Assembly: GCF_030445035.2 (NCBI RefSeq)
Contig: NC_080696.1
Span: forward strand, 24,317,661-24,381,660
Length of the DNA stretch: 64,000 nucleotides
Source of the DNA: Dasypus novemcinctus
Taxonomy: Eukaryota; Chordata; Mammalia; Cingulata; Dasypodidae
Reading direction: 5' to 3'
Shown: positions 45,454 through 55,919 of the stretch, one piece after another
How the letters are laid out: each line of letters begins with the position of its first letter
Numbering within the stretch: the stretch's first letter is position 1
Program-made: the position numbers and the translations under genes
Notes under the pieces: generated by a model
Told to the model about the DNA's origin: nothing
The model's database searches: none
The model's input: the letters and a program-made list of their open reading frames with translations, nothing else

Positions 45454-45968
45454 TGTGGTAGTTTGAGACTTTTATGGACCCCAGAAAAATCATGTCCTTG
45501 AAGCTAATCCATTCCTGTGGGTGGAACCTATTTTAGGTATGACCTTTTGACTAGATTTAGTTAAGGGCCTTTTGATTAGATTACTTAGGTAAGGTACAGC
45601 CCAAGTGGGTCTTAATCACTCTTACTGGAGTCCTTTATAAATGGGATGAATACAGAGAGCAAAGCTGCAGAAGAGGAGAGGAATCCACAGAAGCTGAGAG
45701 AGAAAGTCAGAAGAAGCCAGAAGCTGAAGCAGTGAAACCTGGAAAGAGAAGGGAGACCAGCAGATGCCACCATGTGTCTTGCCATGTAACAGAGGAGTCC
45801 AGGATTTCTGACAGCTGGTCTTTGGGGAGAAAAGTATCGCCTGATGAAGCCTTGATTTGGACATTTTCATGGCCTCAAAACTGTAAGCTTATAAATTAAT
45901 TAATCCCCATTGTAAAAGCCAATCCATTTTTGGTATATTGTATTCTGGCAGCCTAGCAAACTAAAACA
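45454..45968 (+). mobile_element. MaLR-like LTR, sense
   Basis: It starts tgtggtagtttgagactt and ends gcaaactaaaaca. Flanks acagt (45449-45453) and gcagt (45969-45973) match at 4 of 5. Its reverse complement aligns along its length with the 59439-59982 copy. Confidence 0.68.
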
Positions 45969-46357
45969 GCAGTCATGTTTTGTCTTAGCAATACTCAGCT
46001 GTCCTGCATACAACTGGAAATGCACTAACTTTCCCCAGAATAGGGTGCAAGTCCTTGGGTAATACTCACTCATAAACATGATACCTATAACTTGAATACT
46101 GTGACATGAGGTTAATACAATTTATGTCATATGATAAGGTGATAAGATCAGATAGAAAACAAAGGTATTTGCTTTATGTATAAGTACAGACATAAAAAAA
46201 CAACTAAAAGATATTCATAACCATTACATCCTCATTTCTGTAACTGGTTATGTGATAGTAGCTCATCTTTATAACTATCTTCTTCTACTACCCAGTCCTA
46301 TTCCCTTTACCCTCAGCAAGCACCTCAGGCTATGCTGTGATTATTTGCCTGGTGGGG

Positions 46358-46867
46358 TGTAGCAGTTTAATATGGTTATGAATTCCAAAAATAGATATTG
46401 GATTATGTTTGTGATCTGGTCTGTACCTGGGCATGATTGAGTTATGACTGGGGCTTTGATTGGGCCACGTCATTAGGGTGTTGAGTCCCTGTGCATTGGT
46501 GGGTGGGGACTCACAGATAAAAGGTGTGGCAAAGGATGGAATTGAGGGTTCTTAATGTTGGAGTTTGATGCTGAAGTCTTAAGCTGGTGCCCTGGGAAGT
46601 AAGCACCCTGGGGAAAGAGAAGCAAGCCCCAGGAAGAGAGGAAGCCAGAGAAAAGCAAGATCCTGGAAAGGAGGAACCCAGGAAGCCTGAACCCTTGCAG
46701 ATGTCAGCAGCGATCTTGCTCCAACATGTGAAAATAGACTTTGGTAAGAAAGTAACTTATGCTTTAGGGCCTGGTAACTGTAAGCTCCTACCCCAAATAA
46801 ATACCCTTTATAAAGACCAACCAATTTCTGGTATTTTGCATCAGCATGCCTTTGGTTGACTAATACA
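46358..46867 (+). mobile_element. MaLR-like solo LTR inside ERVL relic
   Basis: It starts tgtagcagtttaatatgg and ends ggttgactaataca. Flanks tgggg (46353-46357) and tgagg (46868-46872) match at 4 of 5. It has a poly(A) signal at about 46793 (ccaaataaataccc). It lies just beyond the dUTPase-like segment of the antisense relic, so it is a separate later insertion and not the relic's own LTR. Confidence 0.72.
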
Positions 46868-48943
46868 TGAGGTGACACAGATCTTTATTCCTTTGGTTTC
46901 TCGGCCATTACCTGTTCTGCCTGGATTGAGCTGTTGAGGTTTTCCATTGACTTTAATCACAAGGTATTGTAGTTCTAAGAGATGCCTTAGGGGATCTCCT
47001 ATATTCCAGGTATACTTTCCTTTACCTCCATTGTGTAGTAGTAGTCCTATTTCTCCTCGATTATCAGGATCAGTTATCCCAATCAGTACATTTCCCTTCT
47101 TTGCCTAATGGTTCAGAGGCATGAGGACCCCAGAGTGGCCTGGTGGCAGTCTTAACTTCCAGTTTATTGGAATCATTGTTATGTCTCCTGGTGGTGCCTT
47201 ATCGGGGTCTTGAGTGTGAGTCTCTGCTGCTGGCAGGTTTGGCACTCAGCAGTGACTGTAGCCAGGTTGGCCTTGGTGAGTGGAAGACCATGTTGCTAAG
47301 GCCTTGCATAACCTTCATCTCTACTACCATGGCCATTTTGTTCATGAACCCACTGGACAATTACAGGGGTATCTGGGGAAAGAGGTCAACTGATATTCTC
47401 AGAACGGGTCATGTCTCCACTTGATTATTAAATTTTCCTCTGGTGAGCATTCACATGAGAAACCAGTACCTTCAGAGTCTGTCCCAAGACCTCTTTGTCA
47501 TCAATTTCCCAATCATGTTTCTTCCAAGTCACTGGCCAGCTAGCTAAATCATTTGTGACAGCCCATGAAGCAGTATGCAGATGCACCTCTGGCCATTTCT
47601 TCTTCCAAACAAAATTAACAGTCAGGTGCACTGCTCGAAGTTCTACCCACTGGAAGTATTTCCCTTACCACTGTCCTTTAGGTATGTCCCAGAAAGGGGC
47701 TGTAGTGCTATAGCTGTCCAGTTTCAGGTATATTATGCAGTATTTTATGTAGAACTGTTGTAAACCAAGCCTGAATTTTCTTTTCCTCAGTCAACTGATA
47801 GTAAGGAACTCAAGAGACTATAGCTGTGGGCTGGGAAAGAGACGGAAATGTGGCAGGATTAGGGGCCATGGGCATTTGACCATGTCTTCATGTAATTTGG
47901 GCCCACTCCTATATACCACTTCCACTTTATGATGGAGTGCTGCTGTGCACTTCCAACTTTATGGCTTGATGGGTCAGTCAATACCCAGCTCATGATAGGC
48001 AACTCAGGTTTCATGGTAGCTTGGTGACCCTTGGTTAAGCGTTTGGTTTTCACTAAGACCAAGTAGCAGGCCAAAGGCTGTTTCTCAAAAGGAGTTATTT
48101 GCAGAAGATGGCAGGGCTCTGCTGCACAATCCTAAGGATCTGCATTGTGATTCTCCTATAACAGTCTGCCAGAGGCTCCAGACATCATTTCTATTTGCCA
48201 CTGACACTTCTAGCACCATTGGATCTGCTGAATCATGTGGCCTAAGTGACAGAGCAGCTTGCATAGCAGCCTGGACCTGTTGCAGAGCCTCCTCTTGTTC
48301 CAGTCCCCACTCAATACTAGCAGCTTTTCAGGTCACTTAGTAAATGGGCAAGAGTAGCACACTCAAATTAGAAAAATGTTGTCTCTAAAATTCAAAGAGG
48401 CTGACTAGGCATTGTCCCTCTTTTTTGGTTGTAGAAGGCACCAGATGCAAAAGCTTATCCCTTCACCTTAGGAAGGATATATTGACATTGCTTATACCAC
48501 TGGACACCTAGAAATTTTACTGAGATAGAAAGTCTCTGAATTTTTGTTGGATTTATCTCCCATCCTCTGGCATGCAAATACCTTACCAATGAGTTTATAG
48601 AGTATTTTCTGCTTCTTGCTCATTAGGTCCAAGGAACGTAATATCATCAATATAATGAACCAGTGTGATGTCTTGTGGGAGGGAGAGATGACCAAGGTCC
48701 TTGCAGACTAGATTATGACATAAGGCTGCAGAGTAGAGATGCTCTTGAGGTAGGAGAGTAAAGGTATATGGCAGGCCTTGACAGCTGAAAGCAAGCTGTT
48801 TCTAGTGGTCTGTAGTAATAGCAATTGAGAAAAAAAGCACTTGGTAGATCAATAGCTACATACCAGTTACCAAGAGATGTGTTGGTTTGCACAAGCAAAG
48901 ATACCACATCTGGAATAGTAGCTGCAATTGGAGTCACCATCTA

Positions 48944-49581
48944 TGGCAGTTGGGGATTATTTTTATGAATTCCAAAAAGAGAAAAATGTTTGTAAACTAA
49001 CCTATTCCTCTGAGTATGATAGCTTTTGATTGCATTAAATTCAGCTGAGGGCCTTTGATTAGATTACCTGTTGAAACTGCTGTAGGGCCTTTTCATTGGA
49101 CTATTTCAGTGAGGCTTGATTTGGGTTGAGTTCCAGACCCCTTGCTGGGTCTGATATGAATGGATTCACATGGATGGATGGAGAGAAAAGGAAAAAGGAA
49201 ACCGCCATGTGAGAGAAAAGACTCCAGTTTTGCCCACAGTTAGGCTGCAAGGACAGAAACCCTAAGAGACAAGTCTTATGCCAGGAGAGAAAGGACTACA
49301 GAATCATGTAAGCACAAAGCTCCAAGAGGCTGGGCCCAAGTAGTAGCTCAAGAGGAGACTGTGAGCCTAGAGGGGAAGGCTGAAACCTTCTTGCTTCCCC
49401 ATGTGGGAACATGCCAGGATTAACAGTAGCTGACTTTGGTGAGAAACTTCTCTGATGACACCTTGGTTTGGATTTTTTATTTATGGCCTTGGAACTATGA
49501 ACTTTTACTCCAAATAAATGCCCTTTATAAAATCAGCAGATTTCTGGTACTTTGCATTGGCAGCCCTTTGGCAAACTAAGT
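48944..49581 (+). mobile_element. MaLR-like LTR splitting the RT region
   Basis: It starts tggcagttggggattatt and ends ttggcaaactaag. The flanking relic sequence is repeated as caccatcta (48935-48943) and caccaccta (49582-49590), and joining the flanks restores continuous RT-region DNA. The poly(A) signal region 'ccaaataaatgccc' is near 49510. Confidence 0.68.
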
Positions 49582-50038
49582 CACCACCTATTTAAGTATA
49601 TAATAATCCACTGTCATCCTCCAAGATCTTTCTACACAGGCCAAGTAGGAGAGTTGAATGTGGGATGTGGTAGGAATCATCACCCCTGTATCCTTCAGGT
49701 CTTTGATGGTGATACTAATCTCTGCAATCCCTCCAGGAATCCAGTATTGCTTTTGATTTACTGTTTTGCTAGGTAAAGGCATTTCCATTGGTTTCTACTT
49801 GGCCTTTCCTCGATACATAGCCCTCACTCAGTAAGGTAGGGAACCAATGCCTGAGTATGTCTATTCTATTCACATTCTGGAATCGTGGAGATAACTAGAG
49901 AATGGGCCTGGAGACTCACTGGACCCACTGTGATATGGACCTGAGCCAAAAACTCTGTTGATCACCTGACCTCCATAAACTCTGACTCTAACTGGTGGAC
50001 CACAGTGACATTTTGGGTCTCCGAGAAGTAATGTCATG

Positions 50039-50950
50039 TGTAGCAGTTTGATGTAGTTATGAATTCCAAAAATAGATATTGGATTATATTTGTAATCTGG
50101 TCTATTATTGGGCATGACTGAGTTATGATTAGGGCTTTGATTGGGCCGTGTCATTAGGGGTGGGGACTCACAGATAAAAGGCATGGCAGGGAAGTGGACT
50201 TGCCCCAATGGATAGGGAGTCCGCCTACCACATGGGAAGTCCACAGTTCAAACCCCAGACCTCCTTGACCAGTGTGGAGCTGGCCCACGTGCAGTGCTGA
50301 TGCGCACAAGGAGTGCCATGCCATGCAGGGGTATCCCCACATAGGGGAGTCCCACGTGCAAGGAGTGCGTCCCATAAGGAGAGCCACCCAGCGCGAAAGA
50401 AAGTGCAGCCTGCCCAAGAACAACACCGCACACACAGAGAGCTGACACAACAAGACAATGCAACAAAAAGAAACACAGATTCCCAGTGCTGCTGATAAGG
50501 ATAGAAGCGGACACAGAAGAACATGCAGCAAATGGACAGAGAGCAGACAACTGGGGGGGGTGGGTAAAGGGAGAGAAATAAAAAATAAATCTTTAAAAAA
50601 AGAAAAAGTTCTATATTCTTAAAAAAAAAAATGGCGTGGCAAAGGAGAGTTGGAGCTTGTGATGCAAGGGTTTTTTGATGTTGGAGTTTGATGCTGAAGC
50701 CTTAAACTGGAGCCCCAGGAAGTAAACACACAGAGGAGAGAGCAGCAAGAAGGGAGGAACCCAGGAAGCCTGAACCCTTGCAGACATCAGCAGCCATCTT
50801 GCTCCAACAAGTGAAAATAGACTTTAGTGAGGGAAGTAACTTATGCTTTATGCCTGGTAACTGTAAACTCCTACCCCAAATAAATGCCCTCTATAAAAAC
50901 CAACCAATTTCTGGTATTTTGCATCAGCACTTCTTTGACTGACTAATACA
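50039..50950 (+). mobile_element. MaLR-like solo LTR with perfect TSD, containing a SINE
   Basis: It starts tgtagcagtttgatgtag and ends ttgactgactaataca. The flank tcatg is identical (50034-50038 and 50951-50955). It is interrupted by a SINE at 50189-50632. Without that SINE its length (about 470 bp) equals its sisters at 40356 and 46358. Confidence 0.82.
50189..50632 (+). mobile_element. DAS-III-type SINE nested in an LTR
   Basis: It has a tRNA-like head (gccccaatggatagggagtc) with a diverged A box, B box gttcaaacccc, body and aaataaatctt tail with A-runs. The duplication ggcatggca (50180-50188) / ggcgtggca (50633-50641) lies in LTR sequence. Confidence 0.85.
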
Positions 50951-52816
50951 TCATGTCTGAGCTAGTATCTACTAATCCCCAAAATGTCTTATTTCCTTTT
51001 CCCCAGTGCACACTTACCTTGGAAGAAGGCTGTGGGTCTCTTTGGAGAAGGCTGGGAGGAAAATTAACTGTATACATTTTTGGCAGTTTAACAGGGTCCT
51101 CCGCCAAGGAGATCTGGCTTTTCCTTCATTCTAGGGGCTCTGGGTCTGTAAACTCTCAAGTCTGGGAATTGATTAAGGGGCCTTGACTCTCTGATTTTGT
51201 AATTGTGTTAAGTTAGGCTTTTGTTTAGTTAACCAATAACTCTTCTTATACTGATGAAGCAGGAATTTAGTGACTGCCCATCTGTTTCATTTCTAGGTAC
51301 TCTATAATCTACTATCCAGTATGAACCATCCTGTTTTGATTACTGCTTTGAGTCTGCTGTTCATTATGGTAGCCACACCTACCTTGTCTTTGGCGATTAA
51401 ATGCTGTCACTTGGCTATTGCCAACCCAGAATCCATCATTCCCATTGTGTTCAAGGGTCCCAGTTGAATGATTGCAGTTCCTATAGTAATATCTGACCTA
51501 CAAAGAAGAACAACCACAGAGCTCTTTAGGGAAGATGAAGTTAGTCTCATAAATTTATTTTTCACAGTCCTGGTGAAAAGTGTGTCCTTGACATTTCTGT
51601 GGCAGGTGAACAGGTCTTTCATGATAAATCCACTCTAACATTCCAGTCTCTATGCCTTCGGATCCCTTCATTTACATTATACCTAGCAGTTCTGGCATTT
51701 CAACCTCAGATATCTACCTTCTTTTGGTCCATGTTTTAGCCAACCACCTGAACAAATTGTTAGAACTTTTTCTGACCCCTCAGGCTGCAACACTGAATCC
51801 AGGATCTCTGCTTTGAGCCCATATCAATAAATTCAGCAGATCCAGTTTAGATTCCTTCTACCATTATCCAACACCACTGGTATGGTATCTATTCCTATAC
51901 ACGGTCCCTTGATTTCTGCCTAAATCAATGGGAAAAATTCTGCAGTTCTTTGGAGTATAGCATACTACTTCATGGATCACACATTGTACCTCACCTTTTG
52001 GGGCCTCTTGGGACTTCAATTTAGTACTAGGTCTGGAAGAAAAGAGGGGTGGTGGCTATGGGTCATGAAAGGAATTAAAGTTGTCTTGCAAACCAGCTAC
52101 CCTCAGGGCATTCATTGCAGTTTCATGTGGTGAAACAGGATGAATCTCTTCAGGCAGAAGAGTGAGGGCTGTTTCCTCAGGGGAGGTGGTTACAGGTTTA
52201 TCTGGAACAGAGGGTAGATGTTGCAGGATCATTCCTTAGGGCAGACCATTGTAGGTTTATCTGGCAAAGATCCAACAGATTCTAGACTTTCGGTGTCCCC
52301 AGCATTATGAAACAGCAGACACCCTGCAAGATCAGGAATGAAATTTTCATTGTTACTCTGCCCGTGGCACAATGAGAGTCTGGGTCTGGTTTTCAGAAAT
52401 TTCAAGTCTGGGGCTACATGAAATAAGACTTTCTTTTCAAGATACACAGAAACTTTCACATCCTTCATGTGGCACTTAAGTTCGGAATTTGAAGTCTTGG
52501 CTTCATCCCTTTCTTTTACAACTGTGTCCAGTGTGTTTAGGAACAACTCACCATCATTACACTTTTTAACTCCACAAAACTCTGTTAAGATGTAAAAAAA
52601 AACCTCTCACTCAATGCCTTGCCTGTTATAGACATTTGAGTAGCTGTATCCCATGGTGATATTTTGTGAATCTGTATTGCCTGCTCATACCAGGGACTAT
52701 TTTGATTGTGGAAATAGAGCCATTAGTGCCTTTGAATCTAATCAGATTATAGAACCAATTCCCAAAACTCCAGAACCAACTCAGAAATGTCATCCTTAAG
52801 TTTCTGTTCATTGGGA

Positions 52817-52933
52817 ATAGATGTAGCTCAAGTGGTTGAGTGCCTGCTTCCCACGTATGAGGTCCTGGGTTCAATCCCTGGTATCTCCAAAAAAAAAAAA
52901 AAAAAAAAATTGGCTATATTTAAAAAAAAAGGA
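52817..52933 (+). mobile_element. Short DAS-I-type SINE with long A-tail
   Basis: It has an A box (gtagctcaagtggttgag), a clean B box (gggttcaatccc) and a 20-base A-run. Flanks ttctgttcattggga (52802-52816) and ttctgtttattggga (52934-52948) differ at one base. It is inserted into the 5' part of the ERVL relic. Confidence 0.88.
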
Positions 52934-52950
52934 TTCTGTTTATTGGGAGC

Positions 52951-53517
52951 TGTTGCTGGATTTTCTCTAGGTTCTTGGCTATGTTACAAAAAGAATTTTA
53001 AGTACAGGCCACTTCATTTAGGCCAGTACTTTATTAAGAAAATGAGAGAAGAGTAATGGGAGACAATAACATATTATGGGTTCCAGGTAGAGAGAGCAAA
53101 AGGGCTATAAAGGGGTAAAAAGGGCTGATTTACAGACTACAAATCCCCATTACTAATTACAAATTCTCACGTCCATTTGCATGCTAATCTGGCAGGGAGC
53201 GATAGGGCAAAAACTGAGAGGTTTGGCTTGCTTTTTAAAACAGTAATTACCCTGCCCCTCGTTAATGTTTGGGGAAGAAGTCCCAGCTGTTTGCTGTTTT
53301 GATTGGTTACCCCACCCATCAGTTCCCTGGGTGAGGGGCGCAATGACAAGGCCCATTGGTAATATCTAGGGTTTCTGCTTGATCCTGGACAAAATTCCCT
53401 TCTAAATGTGGGTTCTCGTGAAGTCTTCCAATAGACATCCTGTGGGGTATCCGTGGCTAAATGTTTTTCTGCCAAGTCCCAGATCTGCCTCTTTATATCC
53501 TAATCTGGCTTGCCTCA
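52951..53517 (-). mobile_element. ERV1-like solo LTR, reverse
   Basis: It starts tgttgctggattttctctag and ends ctggcttgcctca. The flanks gagc and gaac match at 3 of 4. It is the same family as the copies at 14318 and 24234. Confidence 0.62.
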
Positions 53518-53540
53518 GAACTTCTCCTGACCAAAATCAG

Positions 53541-53640
53541 TGTTAGAGTTCATTAGGGAAACCTGACAGGATATATTAATACATAAAATTATGTAAATTT
53601 TATGAGATTTTTATAGGGATTTTATAGGAAGTGCCTCACT
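53541..53640 (-). mobile_element. LTR-like fragment, reverse
   Basis: 'gtgttagagttcattaggga' and 'gaagtgcctcacttgac' resemble the start of the attagtcagg family seen at 23128 and 44967. It is truncated after about 100 bp. Confidence 0.4.
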
Positions 53641-53699
53641 TGACTATGTTCTTTTTCTAGATCCTCCAGTTTTGAGATTTTGTCTTTGATTTGAGATCC

Positions 53700-54540
53700 T
53701 TTTTTGAAAATTTATTTAATGTAATTTTATTTTTAAAGAAGCTGTAGATTATGTAAATGTTGCATCAAAAATATAGGGGATTCTGGGAAGTGGATTTGGC
53801 CCAACAGATAGGGCATCCACCTACCACATGGGAGTTCCAAGGTTCAAACCCAGGGCCTCCTGACCCGTGTGATGAGCTGGCCCACATGAAGTACTGATGT
53901 GTGCAAAGAGTGCCTTGCCACATAGGGGTGTCCCCTGCATAGGGGAGCCCCGTGAGCAAGGAGTGCACCCTGTAAGGAGAGCTGCCCAGCGCAAAAAAAG
54001 TGCAGTCTGCCCAGAAATGGTGCCGCATACACAGCTGATGCAGCAGGATGATGCAGTAAAACGAGACACAGATTCTGGGTCCTGCTGATAAGAGTACAAG
54101 CGGACACAGAAGATCATACAGTGAATGGACACAGAAAGCAGACAACTGGGGGAGGGGGGAGGAAAGAAAAATAAATTAAAAAATATATATATAGGGGATT
54201 CTCATATACTTTGTCTCTTCCCCTTCCACACCCCCCCTCACTAACAACATCTTTCATTAATGTGGTACATTTGTCACAATTGATGAACATATATTGAACA
54301 TTGCTACTAACCATATAGTCTATATTATACTTTACACTTTGCACAACTTTCTATAAAATTTTGACAAAATGTATAATGGTCTGTATCTGTCATTGCAGAG
54401 TCATGCAGGACAATTCTGATAGTCCCCAAAATGTCCCGTGTTACACCTATTTTTCCCTTTCCCTCCGCTCAGAACCTCTGGTGGCCACTGCCTTTGTATC
54501 AATGATAAAATTTCCTCCATTGCTAGAATAATAATGTCTG
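53700..54540 (-). mobile_element. L1 3'-UTR-type repeat, reverse, split by a SINE
   Basis: It reads 'tgcatcaaaaatatagggga', then, after the SINE, 'ttctcatatactttgtctct' through 'tttcattaatgtggtacattt' and 'atcaatgataaaatttcctcc'. It is the same family as 39050-40340. It is AT-rich and non-coding. Confidence 0.62.
53785..54188 (+). mobile_element. DAS-III-type SINE with perfect 14-bp TSD
   Basis: It has a head (atttggcccaacagataggg), B box ggttcaaaccc, body, and tail of aaataaattaaaaaatatat. The duplication atataggggattct is perfect (53771-53784 and 54189-54202). Confidence 0.9.
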
Positions 54541-54931
54541 TTTCCTTTTTCTTTCTTAATATAAGCATTTCAAGCTATAAATTTCCTTTTCAGCCCTGCC
54601 TTTGTTACATCCATAAGTTTCAGTATGTTGTGTTTTCATTTTCACTTACCTTAACATATTTCCTAATTTCTTTTGTGATTTCTTCTCTGACCTGTTGGTT
54701 TAGTAGTAGGTATTTATAATTAACAGCATGGGTTGCTAAATGTGGTTAAAAGGGGAAATTTTAGGTGGCATATTTGTCACTGGAATAAAATTTTTTAAAA
54801 AATCCATGTAACTGCACAGTAAAGCCCTAAATCAAGCCATGGCTTATATTTAATAATACAAGTATACAAATACGTTTTCATCTATTGTAGCATATGTTCC
54901 ACACCATTGCAGTGTCTTAAACATAGGGTGG

Positions 54932-55909
54932 TACAGCAGTTTGATAATGGTTATGAATTCCAAAAATAGATATTGGATTATGTTTGTAATCTGGTCTGTA
55001 CCTGGGCATGATTGAGTTATGATTGGGGCTTTGATTGGGCCACGTCATTAGGGCATTGAGTCCCTGTCCCTTGATGGGTGGGGACTCACAGATAAAAGGC
55101 ATGGCAAAGGACAGAGTGAGAACGTTTTTTTTTGTTTTTGTTTTTGTTTTTTAAAAATATTTATTTATCTCTCTCCCCTCCCCCCCCCCCCCAACCCGGT
55201 TGTCTGTTCTTTGTGTCCGTTTGCTGCGTCTTCTTTGTCCACTTCCGTTGTTGTCAGCGGCACAGGAATCTGTGTTTCTTTTTGTTGCGTCATCTTGTAT
55301 GTAAGTTCTCCTTGTGTGTGACACCATTCTTGGGCAGGCTGCGCTTTCTTTTGCGCTGGGCGGCTCTCCTTACGGGGCGCACTCCCTGCGCGTGGGGCTC
55401 CCCTACGCGGGATACACCCCTGTGTGGCATGGCACTCCTTGCGTGCATCAGCACTGCGCATGGGCCAGCTCCACACGGGTCAAGGAGGCCCAGGGTTTGA
55501 ACCGTGGACCTCCCATGTGATAGACGGACGCCCCTAACCCTGGGCCAAGACTGCTGCTGAGTGAGAAGGTTTTTGATGTGGAATTTTGATGCTGGAGTTT
55601 GATGCTGAAGCCTTAAGCTGGAGCCCTGGGAAGGAAGCTCACAGAGGAAACAGAAGCAAGCCCCAGGAAGAAAGGAACCTTGAACCCAAAGGGAAGCAAG
55701 ACCCTGGAAGGGAAGAACCCAGGAAATCTGAACCCTCATAGCCACTGGCAGCCATCTTACTCCAACACATGGAAGTAGACTTTGGTGAGGGAAGTAACTT
55801 ATGTTTTATGGCCTGGTAACTGTAAGCTCCTACCCCAAATAAATACCCTTTATAAAAACCAACCAATTTCTGGTATTTTGCATTAGTACCCCTTTGGCTG
55901 ACTAATACA
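54932..55909 (+). mobile_element. MaLR-like LTR containing a SINE
   Basis: It starts tacagcagtttgataatgg (canonical tg altered) and ends ggctgactaataca. Flanks ggtgg (54927-54931) and ggtag (55910-55914) match at 4 of 5. It is the same family as 40356, 46358 and 50039 and is interrupted by a reversed SINE at 55130. Confidence 0.72.
55130..55558 (-). mobile_element. DAS-III-type SINE nested in an LTR, reverse
   Basis: It runs from the reversed tail (aaaaatatttatttatctct), with a C-run at 55181-55191, to an inverted head (taaccctgggccaagactgc). Duplication gagtgagaacgttttt (55114-55129) / gagtgagaaggttttt (55559-55574) has one mismatch. Confidence 0.9.
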
Positions 55910-55919
55910 GGTAGTATGT

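Larger units (their letters stand above)
45974..52800 (-). mobile_element. ERVL-type endogenous retrovirus relic, antisense to PYGB
   Basis: Degraded class III (ERVL-like) internal sequence lies on the minus strand in provirus order. A gag-like coiled-coil region lies around 52229-52800. Reverse transcriptase starts around 49590-49790 and continues 48490-48940 after an LTR insertion; the YIDD catalytic motif is codable at 48643-48654. RNase H lies around 47859-48074, an RNase H/integrase region around 47143-47631, and dUTPase around 46870-47100, a position typical of ERVL. Frames are split by stops and shifts, and by LTRs at 46358, 48944 and 50039. No env was recognised, as is usual for ERVL. 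It cannot produce a virus. It lies in PYGB intron 1 in opposite orientation, as most retained intronic ERVs do. Confidence 0.8.

Noticed and set aside
46358-46867. LTR at 46358 as the provirus's own 3' LTR
   Set aside because: It is oriented opposite to the ERVL relic, has its own flanking near-duplication, and belongs to a family with solo copies elsewhere in the window.
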